Source: Photobacterium alginatilyticum (GTDB lineage Bacteria > Pseudomonadota > Gammaproteobacteria > Enterobacterales > Vibrionaceae). From it: DNA of 64,000 nt. Below the pieces are notes generated by a model. That model did not search any database. It saw only the letters and a program-made list of their open reading frames with translations, and was not told the DNA's origin. The position numbers and the translations under genes were made by a program. Each line of letters opens with the position of its first letter. Positions within the stretch are counted from its first letter, which is position 1. Of this stretch, positions 35,768 through 43,539 are shown in pieces. The stretch spans positions 1 through 64,000 of the forward strand of contig NZ_RSEJ01000025.1 of NCBI RefSeq assembly GCF_009910675.1. The letters are read 5' to 3'.

Positions 35768-35845
35768 CCCATTGCGTCCTATTGCTTTTCCTAGTGTTGG
35801 TGCGATTATAGAGGGCAATGAAATGATAATCACTGGCTTTGAAAA

Positions 35846-35959
35846 ATGCGTAAAGGTTTATTGGCAATTTTAGTACTGGGTGTATTGGCACTTAATGGCT
35901 GTGGTCAGAGCGGGCCGCTATATATGCCGGACGACTCCGAGCAGCAGCAACAACAGTAA
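35846..35959 (+). CDS. lptM: LPS translocon maturation lipoprotein LptM (YifL)
   Basis: A 37-residue lipoprotein. The signal sequence ends in the lipobox LNGC (Cys19), and the conserved GQSGPLYMP follows, then a Gln-rich tail. From family knowledge it assists oxidative maturation of LptD in the outer membrane. It lies between cyaY (divergent) and lysA (30 bases downstream), the same arrangement as in E. coli relatives. Confidence 0.9.
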   Translation: MRKGLLAILVLGVLALNGCGQSGPLYMPDDSEQQQQQ

Positions 35960-35989
35960 CGACAGCGATCAGACAGGGAAGAGACAACT

Positions 35990-37243
35990 TTGGATTATTT
36001 TAACTACCAGCAAGACGGCCAGCTTTGGGCCGAAGACATTGCACTTACCGACCTCGCTGAGCGTTACGGTACCCCTTTGTATGTGTACTCCAGGGCAACG
36101 CTGGAGCGACACTGGAATGCGTTTGATCAGGCGGTGGCCAACCACCCGCACCTGATTTGTTATGCCGTGAAGGCCAACTCCAATATCGGGGTACTCAATG
36201 TGCTAGCCCGGCTGGGTTCCGGGTTCGATATTGTCTCGCAGGGCGAGCTGGAGCGGGTTATCGCCGCCGGTGGCGATCCGGCCAAGGTTGTTTTCTCCGG
36301 TGTCGGCAAGACGGCCGCGGAGATGAAGCGGGCGCTGGAGCTGGGTATTAAATGCTTCAATGTTGAATCCGAGCCTGAGCTTGAGCGCCTGAATGAGGTG
36401 GCAGGCTTGCTGGGCAAGGTGGCGCCGGTATCCTTGCGGATCAACCCGGACGTCGATGCCAAGACCCACCCGTATATCTCGACCGGTCTGCGTGACAATA
36501 AATTTGGTATTGTGTTTGACCGCGCGCCGGAGGTTTACCGCCTGGCACAGAGCCTGCCGAACCTGAAAGTGACCGGTATGGACTGTCATATCGGCTCCCA
36601 GCTGACCGATATCGAACCGTTTATCGATGCCACCGACCGCCTGCTGGCCCTGATTGATACCCTCAAGGCTGAAGGCATTGAAATCGAGCACCTCGATGTC
36701 GGCGGTGGACTGGGCGTGACATACAGTGACGAGCAGCCGCCGCAGCCTTCTGACTATGCCACCGAGCTGCTGGCTCGCCTCAAGGACCACCCCGAGCTGG
36801 AACTGGTTTTTGAACCGGGTCGTGCAATTGCCGCCAATGCCGGTGTGATGTTGACCCGAATTGAGTACCTCAAGCACACCGAGCACAAAAATTTTGCTAT
36901 TGTCGACGCGGCAATGAACGATCTGATCCGTCCGACCCTCTATCAGGCATGGCAGGACATTGTGCCGGTATGCCCGCGCGAGGGTGAGAAGCAGACCTAT
37001 GATTTTGTCGGCCCTATCTGCGAGACCGGCGATTTCATCGGCAAGGAGCGTACCTTGTGTCTCGAGCCGGGCGATCTGCTGGCGGTACGTTCGGCAGGAG
37101 CCTATGGGTTTGTGATGGCGTCAAACTATAATACCCGTACACGCGCTGCCGAAATCATGGTTGACGGCCAAGATGCCCATGTGGTCCGCGAGCGTGAAAC
37201 GCTGGAGCAATTGTGGCAGTCTGAGCACCTGTTGCCAGAATAA
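35990..37243 (+). CDS. lysA: Diaminopimelate decarboxylase LysA
   Basis: A 417-residue PLP enzyme that makes lysine from meso-diaminopimelate. The PLP lysine is in YAVKANSN, and GLGVTYSDEQPP, EPGRAIAANAG and CETGDFIGKER mark the active site. It starts with TTG (DYFNYQQDGQLWAED follows); GGGAAGAG lies upstream. First of the lysA-dapF-DUF484-xerC-yigB run. Confidence 0.96.
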   Translation: MDYFNYQQDGQLWAEDIALTDLAERYGTPLYVYSRATLERHWNAFDQAVANHPHLICYAVKANSNIGVLNVLARLGSGFDIVSQGELERVIAAGGDPAKVVFSGVGKTAAEMKRALELGIKCFNVESEPELERLNEVAGLLGKVAPVSLRINPDVDAKTHPYISTGLRDNKFGIVFDRAPEVYRLAQSLPNLKVTGMDCHIGSQLTDIEPFIDATDRLLALIDTLKAEGIEIEHLDVGGGLGVTYSDEQPPQPSDYATELLARLKDHPELELVFEPGRAIAANAGVMLTRIEYLKHTEHKNFAIVDAAMNDLIRPTLYQAWQDIVPVCPREGEKQTYDFVGPICETGDFIGKERTLCLEPGDLLAVRSAGAYGFVMASNYNTRTRAAEIMVDGQDAHVVRERETLEQLWQSEHLLPE

Positions 37244-37257
37244 CAAGAAGGGACATC

Positions 37258-38088
37258 ATGCAGATCAATTTTTCAAAAATGCATGGCTTAGGCAATGATT
37301 TCATGGTGGTGGATTGCGTGACACAAAACGCATTCTTCTCGCCTGATGCCATCAAGCGGCTGGCCGATCGCCATCGGGGGATCGGTTTTGACCAGCTGCT
37401 GGTGGTCGAGCCGCCCTATGATCCGGAGACTGATTTTCACTACCGGATCTTCAATGCCGACGGTAGCGAGGTTGAGCAGTGCGGCAACGGTGCCCGCTGT
37501 TTTGCCCGTTTTGTCTGGATGAAAGGGCTCACCAATAAATACCATATTTCCGTCAGCACCAAGGGCGGAAAAATGATCCTGAAGCTGGAAAATGACAACC
37601 AGGTGACGGTCAATATGGGGGCGCCGGAGTTCGAGCCGGGCAAGATCCCGTTTCGTGCCAAGCAAAGTGAAAAAACCTATATTTTGCGAGCCGGCGATAA
37701 CACGGTATTCTGTGGCGCGGTAAGCATGGGGAATCCGCATTGCGTGACTGTGGTGGACGATGTCGATACGGCTGACGTCGAGACGATGGGTCCGCTGCTG
37801 GAATCCCACGAGCGGTTTCCTGAGCGGGTCAACGCGGGCTTTATGCAGATAGTGAACCGTCGCGAAATCAGGCTGCGGGTCTACGAGCGTGGCGCCGGTG
37901 AAACCCAGGCCTGTGGCAGTGGCGCCTGTGCCGCTGTCGCCATTGGTCAGCAGCAGGGGCTGCTGGATGAAAATGTAAAAGTGAGCCTTCCGGGCGGCGA
38001 TTTGCATATTCGCTGGGCCGGAGAAGGCAAGCCATTGTATATGACTGGCCCTGTAGCACATGTCTTTGATGGACAAATAGTATTATGA
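37258..38088 (+). CDS. dapF: Diaminopimelate epimerase DapF
   Basis: A 276-residue cofactor-free epimerase that interconverts LL- and meso-diaminopimelate for lysine and peptidoglycan. The two catalytic cysteines are in VEQCGNGARC and TQACGSGACAA. AAGGGACATC precedes the ATG. Its stop overlaps the next gene by four bases. Confidence 0.97.
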   Translation: MQINFSKMHGLGNDFMVVDCVTQNAFFSPDAIKRLADRHRGIGFDQLLVVEPPYDPETDFHYRIFNADGSEVEQCGNGARCFARFVWMKGLTNKYHISVSTKGGKMILKLENDNQVTVNMGAPEFEPGKIPFRAKQSEKTYILRAGDNTVFCGAVSMGNPHCVTVVDDVDTADVETMGPLLESHERFPERVNAGFMQIVNRREIRLRVYERGAGETQACGSGACAAVAIGQQQGLLDENVKVSLPGGDLHIRWAGEGKPLYMTGPVAHVFDGQIVL

Positions 38089-38786
38089 CAGATGTATCCC
38101 AACTGGGTGAGCTGCCGGTAGTGGCAGACACCCCGTTGTCCGATCAGGATGTGGCTGAGTTTCTGCTCGACAACCCTGATTTTTTTATCCGACAGCCGGA
38201 ATTACTGACCCAGCTGCGCGTGGCCCACAGTGAGCGTGGTGCGGTGTCGCTGGTGGAAATTCAGCTCGACAGGCTACGAGGCCGGGTGCGTGAACTCGAG
38301 GGGGAAATTAATACCCTGGTAACCGCCGCCGGCAAGAACAGCGAGCTGTTTGAAATCTTTGCCCGCGCCCAGCAACAGTTGTTTCAGACCCACAATATCT
38401 ACCAGGCGCTGGTGATCCTTGAAGAGCTCAGCAGCCAGCTGCAGCTGGACTTCAGCCTGAAGCTGTTTGATAGCTTTGATGATAACCTCTATTTACCACG
38501 TAAGGCTTTTGAGGGCTTTCGTGTTGCCCACCTGTCGCATCGGCCGGTTTACATGGGCCGGTTGCGCAGGCAAGAGAGTGAGCTGCTCTTTAGCCATCCG
38601 CCGCACCTGGGCTCCTATGTGGTGCTGCCGCTGGGGATCGAACATCCTATCGGGGTGTTGAGCTTTGCCAGTACGGATGGTGGTCATTTCCAGCCTGCGA
38701 TGGATACCTTGTTTGTCGAGCAGTTGGCCCTGGTGCTGACTCGCCTGATCCATCACTGGGAATATACCCGCGAGGTAATTGATTGA
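38085..38786 (+). CDS. DUF484 family protein (YigA-like)
   Basis: A 233-residue protein with a GAF-like C-terminal part, preceded by the family signature VAEFLLDNPDFFIRQPELLTQLRVAH. It is conserved between dapF and xerC in enterobacteria and vibrios. Function unknown. It overlaps both neighbours (ATGA at its start, TTGA at its end), so translation of all three is probably coupled. Confidence 0.9.
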   Translation: MTDVSQLGELPVVADTPLSDQDVAEFLLDNPDFFIRQPELLTQLRVAHSERGAVSLVEIQLDRLRGRVRELEGEINTLVTAAGKNSELFEIFARAQQQLFQTHNIYQALVILEELSSQLQLDFSLKLFDSFDDNLYLPRKAFEGFRVAHLSHRPVYMGRLRRQESELLFSHPPHLGSYVVLPLGIEHPIGVLSFASTDGGHFQPAMDTLFVEQLALVLTRLIHHWEYTREVID

Positions 38787-39697
38787 GCCAGTTGCCTTCC
38801 GGGCTGGACAAGCCCCTGCAGCGTTTTTACGAGTACCTGCGTAGTGAACGCGAGCTCAGTCTGCACACTCAGCAGAACTACAAGCGTCAGCTGACAACGC
38901 TGGCCGAGCAGCTGGTTGAGCTGGAGGTCACGGACTGGCGGGTGGTCGATGCCGGCTGGGTACGTCAGCTGGCGAGCAAGGGGATGCGTGACGGCCTGAA
39001 GGCCAGCAGTCTGTCGATGCGCCTGTCTGCGCTGCGCAGCTTTTTTGATTATCTGGTACGCCAGGGAGTTTTGAAGGCCAACCCTGCCAAGGGGGTCTCT
39101 GCGCCACGCAAAGCGAGGCCGCTGCCCAAGAACCTCGATGTCGACGAGATGGATCAGCTACTTAGCGTTGATGAGGATGATCCGTTGTCGATTCGGGATC
39201 GGGCGATGATGGAATTGATGTACGGGGCCGGACTGCGCCTGTCGGAGCTGGTAAACCTGGATGTGCGCGATATTAGCCTGAGCAAGGGTGATATCCGGGT
39301 GATCGGTAAAGGGGACAAGGAGCGAATTGTTCCTTTTGCCGGGCTGGCTCGCGACTGGGTTGGCCATTGGCTCAAGGTCCGCGGACAGCTGGCGGCCAGC
39401 GGTGAACCCGGTCTGTTCGTCTCCAAGCTCGGGCAGCGGATTTCCAACCGCAACGTCCAGAAACGGATGGCGGAATGGGGCCAGAAGCAGGCCGTATCCA
39501 GCCATATTAACCCGCACAAGCTGCGCCATAGCTTTGCCACCCATATGCTCGAGTCGAGCGGGGACTTGCGGGCGGTACAGGAGCTACTCGGCCATGCCAA
39601 CCTCTCGACCACCCAAATTTATACCCACCTCGATTTCCAGCACCTGGCACAGGTGTATGATGAAGCGCATCCGAGGGCAAAACGAAACAAACGCTAG
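38783..39697 (+). CDS. xerC: Tyrosine recombinase XerC
   Basis: A 304-residue recombinase that with XerD resolves chromosome dimers at dif. Catalytic residues are visible: Arg in GAGLRLSELV, Lys in KGDKER, His and Arg in HKLRHSFATHML, His in LLGHANLSTTQ and the nucleophile Tyr in IYTHLDF. It starts with TTG overlapping the previous stop; GAGGTAA lies upstream. Confidence 0.96.
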   Translation: MSQLPSGLDKPLQRFYEYLRSERELSLHTQQNYKRQLTTLAEQLVELEVTDWRVVDAGWVRQLASKGMRDGLKASSLSMRLSALRSFFDYLVRQGVLKANPAKGVSAPRKARPLPKNLDVDEMDQLLSVDEDDPLSIRDRAMMELMYGAGLRLSELVNLDVRDISLSKGDIRVIGKGDKERIVPFAGLARDWVGHWLKVRGQLAASGEPGLFVSKLGQRISNRNVQKRMAEWGQKQAVSSHINPHKLRHSFATHMLESSGDLRAVQELLGHANLSTTQIYTHLDFQHLAQVYDEAHPRAKRNKR

Positions 39698-39739
39698 TGC
39701 GTCTTGCCACCTATTCTGCTGATGTAACCGAGGGCTGAT

Positions 39740-40456
39740 ATGCAGTTTTATCGCAACCTCCAGTCGCCTAAGGCGCTGACTTTTGATTTGGATGATACCC
39801 TGTATGATAACCGCCCGGTGATCCGGCGGGCCGAGCAGGCGATGCATGACTGGCTGGCTGAGTACCATCCGTGCAGCCACAGTATGGCCCGGGAAGACTG
39901 GCTGCGGCTGAAAATGCGTTTGGCGGAGCAGACGCCTTATTTGCGCCATGATGTCAGCCTATGGCGCTATGAGGTGCTTAAAGTCGGACTGATGCAGCTT
40001 GGTTATTCACAGGAAAAGGCCGAGCTGGCCGCCCGGGAAGGACTGGAGCGGGTACTGGTTGTCCGCAACCAGGTTGATGTCCCGGAGGAAACCCATCGGG
40101 TACTGGCCGAGCTGGGTCAGAAGCTGCCCTTGCTGGCTATTACCAACGGCAATGTTGATGCGGACAAGATAGGTCTCGGCCAGTATTTTTCTCGGGTGCT
40201 GGTGGCAGGCCGGGACGGCTTGGCGAAACCCGAGCCGGATATGTTTGCTCAGGCAGCGGCGCTATTGGATATGGCGGCACAGGACATTCTCCATGTCGGC
40301 GATCACCTGATCACCGATGTCGGCGGCGCGAAACGAAACGGCTTTCAGGCCTGTTGGTACAACGACCAGCAGCGCCAGCTGCATAGTGAGCCCAAGGCAA
40401 AATGGCTGCCGGATGTCGAAATCTGTCGCCTGTCGCAGTTGCTTGAGTTGGTTTAG
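39740..40456 (+). CDS. yigB: HAD-family hydrolase YigB
   Basis: A 238-residue haloacid dehalogenase-like phosphatase. The nucleophile motif is FDLDDTLYDN (Asp in DLD), motif II is LLAITNGN, and the C-terminal acidic motif is HVGDHLITDVGGA. The E. coli orthologue dephosphorylates FMN and the riboflavin intermediate. Conserved next to xerC. Confidence 0.92.
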   Translation: MQFYRNLQSPKALTFDLDDTLYDNRPVIRRAEQAMHDWLAEYHPCSHSMAREDWLRLKMRLAEQTPYLRHDVSLWRYEVLKVGLMQLGYSQEKAELAAREGLERVLVVRNQVDVPEETHRVLAELGQKLPLLAITNGNVDADKIGLGQYFSRVLVAGRDGLAKPEPDMFAQAAALLDMAAQDILHVGDHLITDVGGAKRNGFQACWYNDQQRQLHSEPKAKWLPDVEICRLSQLLELV

Positions 40457-40473
40457 TGCTGGCTGGGAAGAAC

Positions 40474-40503
40474 AAAAAGGCGATCACGGTGATCGCCTTT
40501 TTT
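40474..40503. terminator. Bidirectional terminator yigB/doxX
   Basis: AAAAAGGCGATCAC and GTGATCGCCTTTTT form a 14-bp stem around a one-base centre, between the convergent yigB and the bufferin operon. Confidence 0.9.
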
Positions 40504-40545
40504 GATCCGGTTGAAACCGGTAAATCTATTGTGACTCTAGCCGCG

Positions 40546-41001
40546 CTATTCCAGCAGGCTCTGCTTCGGCTCGTTGCTGATCAGCCTGTCGACCGAGATC
40601 AGCCCCGCACCCCAGAACACATTGACCAGCATCATCATGCCCCATAACTGGTGGTCGAAGAAGCCTTTCTCCCACAGCAACGGGTAGGACACCACGGCAA
40701 TAATATTGAAGACGAACAGTACCAGTGCCATCGGACGGGTGAATAAACCCAACGCCAGAAAAACTGGCAGGATCAGCTCGGCGGCTGTCCCCATGTAGGC
40801 GGCAAGCTGCCATGGCAGCAAGGGCACCTGATACTCGTACTCGAAGAGGTAGAGGGTGCTGTCCCAGCTGGAGTATTTAACCATGCCGGATTTGAAGAAG
40901 ACCCAGGCCACCCAGAGCCGGGTGAATAGCAGCAGCAACGGGATCAGAGGCTCCGTAATACGCTGTGCCAGGCCGTCGATTTGTTTGATAAAACTCAGCA
41001 T
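40546..41001 (-). CDS. DoxX-family membrane protein of the bufferin operon
   Basis: A protein of about 151 residues with four predicted spans. The family features are LFTRLWVAWVFFKSGMVKY in span 1 and AELILPVFLALGLFTRPMAL. It is the last gene of the five-gene metallophore cluster, two bases after bufC. DoxX proteins are regular partners of DUF2282/DUF692/DUF2063 clusters and are thought to take part in peptide maturation or redox/metal handling at the membrane. GTG at 41007 is an alternative start. Confidence 0.85.
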   Translation of the reverse strand: MLSFIKQIDGLAQRITEPLIPLLLLFTRLWVAWVFFKSGMVKYSSWDSTLYLFEYEYQVPLLPWQLAAYMGTAAELILPVFLALGLFTRPMALVLFVFNIIAVVSYPLLWEKGFFDHQLWGMMMLVNVFWGAGLISVDRLISNEPKQSLLE

Positions 41002-41003
41002 GC

Positions 41004-41789
41004 TCACTCTCCCTCTGGCAAACCATGAATGTCGGTAAAAATGTGTCGCTGGACGAGCTCGCCGAGCATCGCCAGCATTTCCTCGGAGGCTTCACCAAGA
41101 CTGCCTTGCTGCTGGCTGAGCCGGATCAGTCCTGTGGCGCCCGGATTCGTGCCCAATACCATCATTTGATCCGGGCGTCGCTGGATCACCGCAGATTCCG
41201 GCTGGCTAAGATCAATCTCTTCAACGGCGTTGTCAGTGATCATCTGCCAGATGGTAGCGACTGGGTAGTCGGAATCGATACAGAACGTTGGTTCGGGTAC
41301 CTCAAGCCGGAGCTGGGGTAAATTGGCTTCGGTCAGTTGCCCCAGCTTGGCAAACGGGAACTGGCTGTCGATGGCCGGCGCATGGGCGGCGCGATCGAGG
41401 TACCACTCCAGGCTGGCCAGATCTGCCAGATACGGCACGGCTTCTGTCAGTGCCGGTTGGCTGTTGACCGTATCACATAACCCTTCCCCGTAATGGCTGA
41501 CATCGCCCTGCTGCAGCGGTTGGGTCAGGACATGCTGGCGCGCAAGCTGGCTAAAGCACTCGTCACCGACCACGGCTTTGACGCAGGGGTAGACCACCTC
41601 AAGGATTTCCGACAGGCTGATAATAAAGTTGTTGCGGTAAATCTGGATCAGCTGTTCGGCCGGAAACTGGCCATCGGCAATGTCTGCTGCCACGGTGCTG
41701 GGCTGGTAGTGCAGGGCTGCCGCAAAGTCTTGCTGCAGTTGGTGCAGCTTGCCGTCTTTGTCCCGGTCAGGGGGTAAGGATTTGTCCAT
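41004..41789 (-). CDS. bufC: DUF2063 family MNIO partner (BufC/HvfC type)
   Basis: A 261-residue protein of the putative DNA-binding/DUF2063 family, recognised from LHQLQQDFAAALHYQ and QIYRNNFIISLSEILEVVYPCVKAVVGDECF. In characterised clusters this partner binds the precursor peptide and delivers it to the MNIO enzyme; it is not a known transcription factor. It overlaps bufB by 23 bases, so the two are probably made in equal amounts. I chose the ATG giving MDKSLPPDRDK. Confidence 0.85.
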   Translation of the reverse strand: MDKSLPPDRDKDGKLHQLQQDFAAALHYQPSTVAADIADGQFPAEQLIQIYRNNFIISLSEILEVVYPCVKAVVGDECFSQLARQHVLTQPLQQGDVSHYGEGLCDTVNSQPALTEAVPYLADLASLEWYLDRAAHAPAIDSQFPFAKLGQLTEANLPQLRLEVPEPTFCIDSDYPVATIWQMITDNAVEEIDLSQPESAVIQRRPDQMMVLGTNPGATGLIRLSQQQGSLGEASEEMLAMLGELVQRHIFTDIHGLPEGE

Positions 41790-42627
41790 CTTGCGCCTCC
41801 TGCATGATAATGTTGCGTGCCTTGTCGGCTTCCCCGAGCAGGACCGAGAGTGGCGGAATATCCAAATCCCACTCAATCAGGGTCGGTGTCCTGCCGTGCT
41901 GCTGGACCCAACGGCGATAGAGTTGCCATACCGGTTCGCTGACGGGTTTGCTATGGGTATCAATCCAGATCTCGCCGTCTTCGAATTGCTTGACGGTAAA
42001 GCCGGCCAGGTGGATCTCTTTGACCGCCGAGGCATCCAGCGCAGCAATGTACTGATCACAGTCAAAGCCATGGTTGAAGGCGCTGACGTAGATATTGTTC
42101 AGGTCGAGCAGCAGGCCACAGCCGGTGCGCTGTTGTACCTGATGAAGAAATTCCCATTCCGGAATCGCCGAGTGGGCAAAGCTCAGGTAGCTGGACGGGT
42201 TTTCGATCAGCATCTGGCGACCGAGATACTCCTGTACTTGGTCAACCTTGCGACAAAAGTGCACCAGCGCTTCCTCGGTGTAGGGCAGCGGCAGCAAATC
42301 ATTGAAAAACTGCCCGTCGACAGAGCTCCAGCTAAGGTGATCCGAGACGGCAATCGGGTTGATTTCATCAACCAGTTGCTTGAGCTGGCTCAGATGCTGG
42401 CGATCCAGGGGATCGGCCGAGCCGAGGGACAAGCCGATACCGTGGCAGCTAACCGGGTAGTGCTCGGCAATCTGCCGTAGCTGCTGCCGGGCGGTAGAGG
42501 TTGTGATGAAGTAGTTCTCACTGTGGACCTCCAGCCAGCCGATATCCGGTTTCTGCTCCAGAACCTGGGTGATGTGGGGGGAGCGCAGCCCCACCCCAAC
42601 CATCTGGTGCTGTGTCAGGCCGCCCAC
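41767..42627 (-). CDS. bufB: MNIO-type RiPP maturase (DUF692, BufB type)
   Basis: A 286-residue TIM-barrel multinuclear non-heme iron oxidase. Metal ligands visible in order: His35, Glu37 and Asn38 (HSEN), His62, Asp96-His97, Glu142-Asn143, Asp175, His186, His206, Asp223, His225 and Glu231. Enzymes of this family oxidise cysteines of precursor peptides to oxazolone-thioamide or thiooxazole groups that bind metals. It starts with GTG directly after the bufA stop; ATG at 42603 is an alternative. Sandwiched between the two precursor genes and its DUF2063 partner. Confidence 0.9.
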   Translation of the reverse strand: MGGLTQHQMVGVGLRSPHITQVLEQKPDIGWLEVHSENYFITTSTARQQLRQIAEHYPVSCHGIGLSLGSADPLDRQHLSQLKQLVDEINPIAVSDHLSWSSVDGQFFNDLLPLPYTEEALVHFCRKVDQVQEYLGRQMLIENPSSYLSFAHSAIPEWEFLHQVQQRTGCGLLLDLNNIYVSAFNHGFDCDQYIAALDASAVKEIHLAGFTVKQFEDGEIWIDTHSKPVSEPVWQLYRRWVQQHGRTPTLIEWDLDIPPLSVLLGEADKARNIIMQEAQDGQILTP

Positions 42628-42891
42628 TTATTTTGCCTCTGGCGAACTGCCGGCCAGGCGGTCACACAGGCCTTTTGGCACCATGATAAAGGCATCTTTC
42701 TGACCGTCGACCTTGGAGGTGCCGGCACATGAACTGGTTTTGGTGGCACAGTCGTTCTTGCCGGCTTTGGCAACGCCGTAGCATTTTTCTTTGGCCTCGG
42801 CGGCAACAGCGGTCGAGGCTGTCATCGCGGTACCGGCCAGGGCAATCAGGCCGGTAACGGCAGTGGCAAGGGCTACGTTGGTTTTCTTCAT
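42628..42891 (-). CDS. bufA1: Bufferin-type metallophore precursor, copy 2 (DUF2282)
   Basis: An 87-residue exported precursor. A long signal peptide (about 1-31, ending TASTAVAA) is followed by the core with four cysteines, Cys37, Cys48, Cys55 and Cys76, in EKCYGVAKAGKNDC, TSSCAG and KGLCDRLAG. This is the DUF2282 (BufA1) pattern; the cysteines are the expected MNIO targets. AAGGA abuts an upstream ATG, so the ATG two codons later, with six-base spacing, is the likelier start. Nearly identical to copy 1; they differ mainly at the signal peptide and the last residues. Confidence 0.88.
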   Translation of the reverse strand: MKKTNVALATAVTGLIALAGTAMTASTAVAAEAKEKCYGVAKAGKNDCATKTSSCAGTSKVDGQKDAFIMVPKGLCDRLAGSSPEAK

Positions 42892-42935
42892 AATCATTCC
42901 TTAGATTGAGCTAGCAGTACAAGATGTCGTAGTGA

Positions 42936-43202
42936 TTAAGACGATGAAGTAGAACCACCGGCCAGGCGGTCACACAGGCCTTTTGGCACCATGATGAAAG
43001 CGTCTTTCTGGTTGTCCGTTTTGGAGGTGCCGGCACAGGAGCTGGTTTTGGTTGCGCAGTCGTTCTTACCGGCCTTGGCTACGCCGTAGCATTTCTCTTT
43101 GGCTTCGGCAGCCACAGCGGTTGAGGTGGTCATTGCGGTACCTGCAAGCGCAATAAGGCCGGTAACGGCTGATGCTAGAGCGATATTGGTTGTCTTTTTC
43201 AT
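42936..43202 (-). CDS. bufA1: Bufferin-type metallophore precursor, copy 1 (DUF2282)
   Basis: An 88-residue exported precursor, first in the operon. Signal peptide about 1-32, then the four-Cys core (Cys38, Cys49, Cys56, Cys77) and the tail AGGSTSSS. Core residues are the same as in copy 2 except around SKTDNQKD versus SKVDGQKD. AGAGGAATGATT precedes the ATG. Bufferins are, by family knowledge, periplasmic peptides that buffer copper or similar metals after maturation. A 44-base spacer separates the copies, consistent with a recent tandem duplication. Confidence 0.88.
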   Translation of the reverse strand: MKKTTNIALASAVTGLIALAGTAMTTSTAVAAEAKEKCYGVAKAGKNDCATKTSSCAGTSKTDNQKDAFIMVPKGLCDRLAGGSTSSS

Positions 43203-43228
43203 AATCATTCCTCTTTAATTCGCTGACT

Positions 43229-43246
43229 GTTGCTGCATGGAGCAAC
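43229..43246 (-). repeat. Hairpin in the bufferin operon leader
   Basis: GTTGCT and AGCAAC enclose a 6-nt loop, 27 bases upstream of the first bufA ATG. It may influence stability or translation of the abundant precursor message. No metal-regulator operator is recognisable nearby. Confidence 0.4.
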
Positions 43247-43496
43247 GTTTCCTTTTGTTATTGTTGGCGCTTCTTATTGCGCTCTCGGAACATAAGAAAG
43301 GGCGAGCAGGTTTTTTATTTCACTCTTTCTTAACTTTTTTTTCTGGTGTGTAACATCCTGCCATTTCCAAGCATAGAACAAATAATAAAAGGCAAGCATT
43401 TGAAACTGGTTAATTATCAAACTGCTGTGCGACTGGAAAGCCGGTTTGTCTGAATCTCCGGGGAGGGTGAAGATATCGAGGCATTCTTGAATTGAG

Positions 43497-43512
43497 CTGG
43501 TATAATCACCAG
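43497..43512. promoter_or_regulatory. LexA (SOS) box of uvrD
   Basis: AGCTGG-TATAATCA-CCAGCA is a dyad of the CTG-N10-CAG type, 27 bases upstream of the uvrD ATG and overlapping a TATAAT -10 hexamer, so LexA would block RNA polymerase. uvrD is a classical SOS gene in E. coli. Confidence 0.7.
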
Positions 43513-43539
43513 CATTGTATAAATAACCAGTAGGTAACG

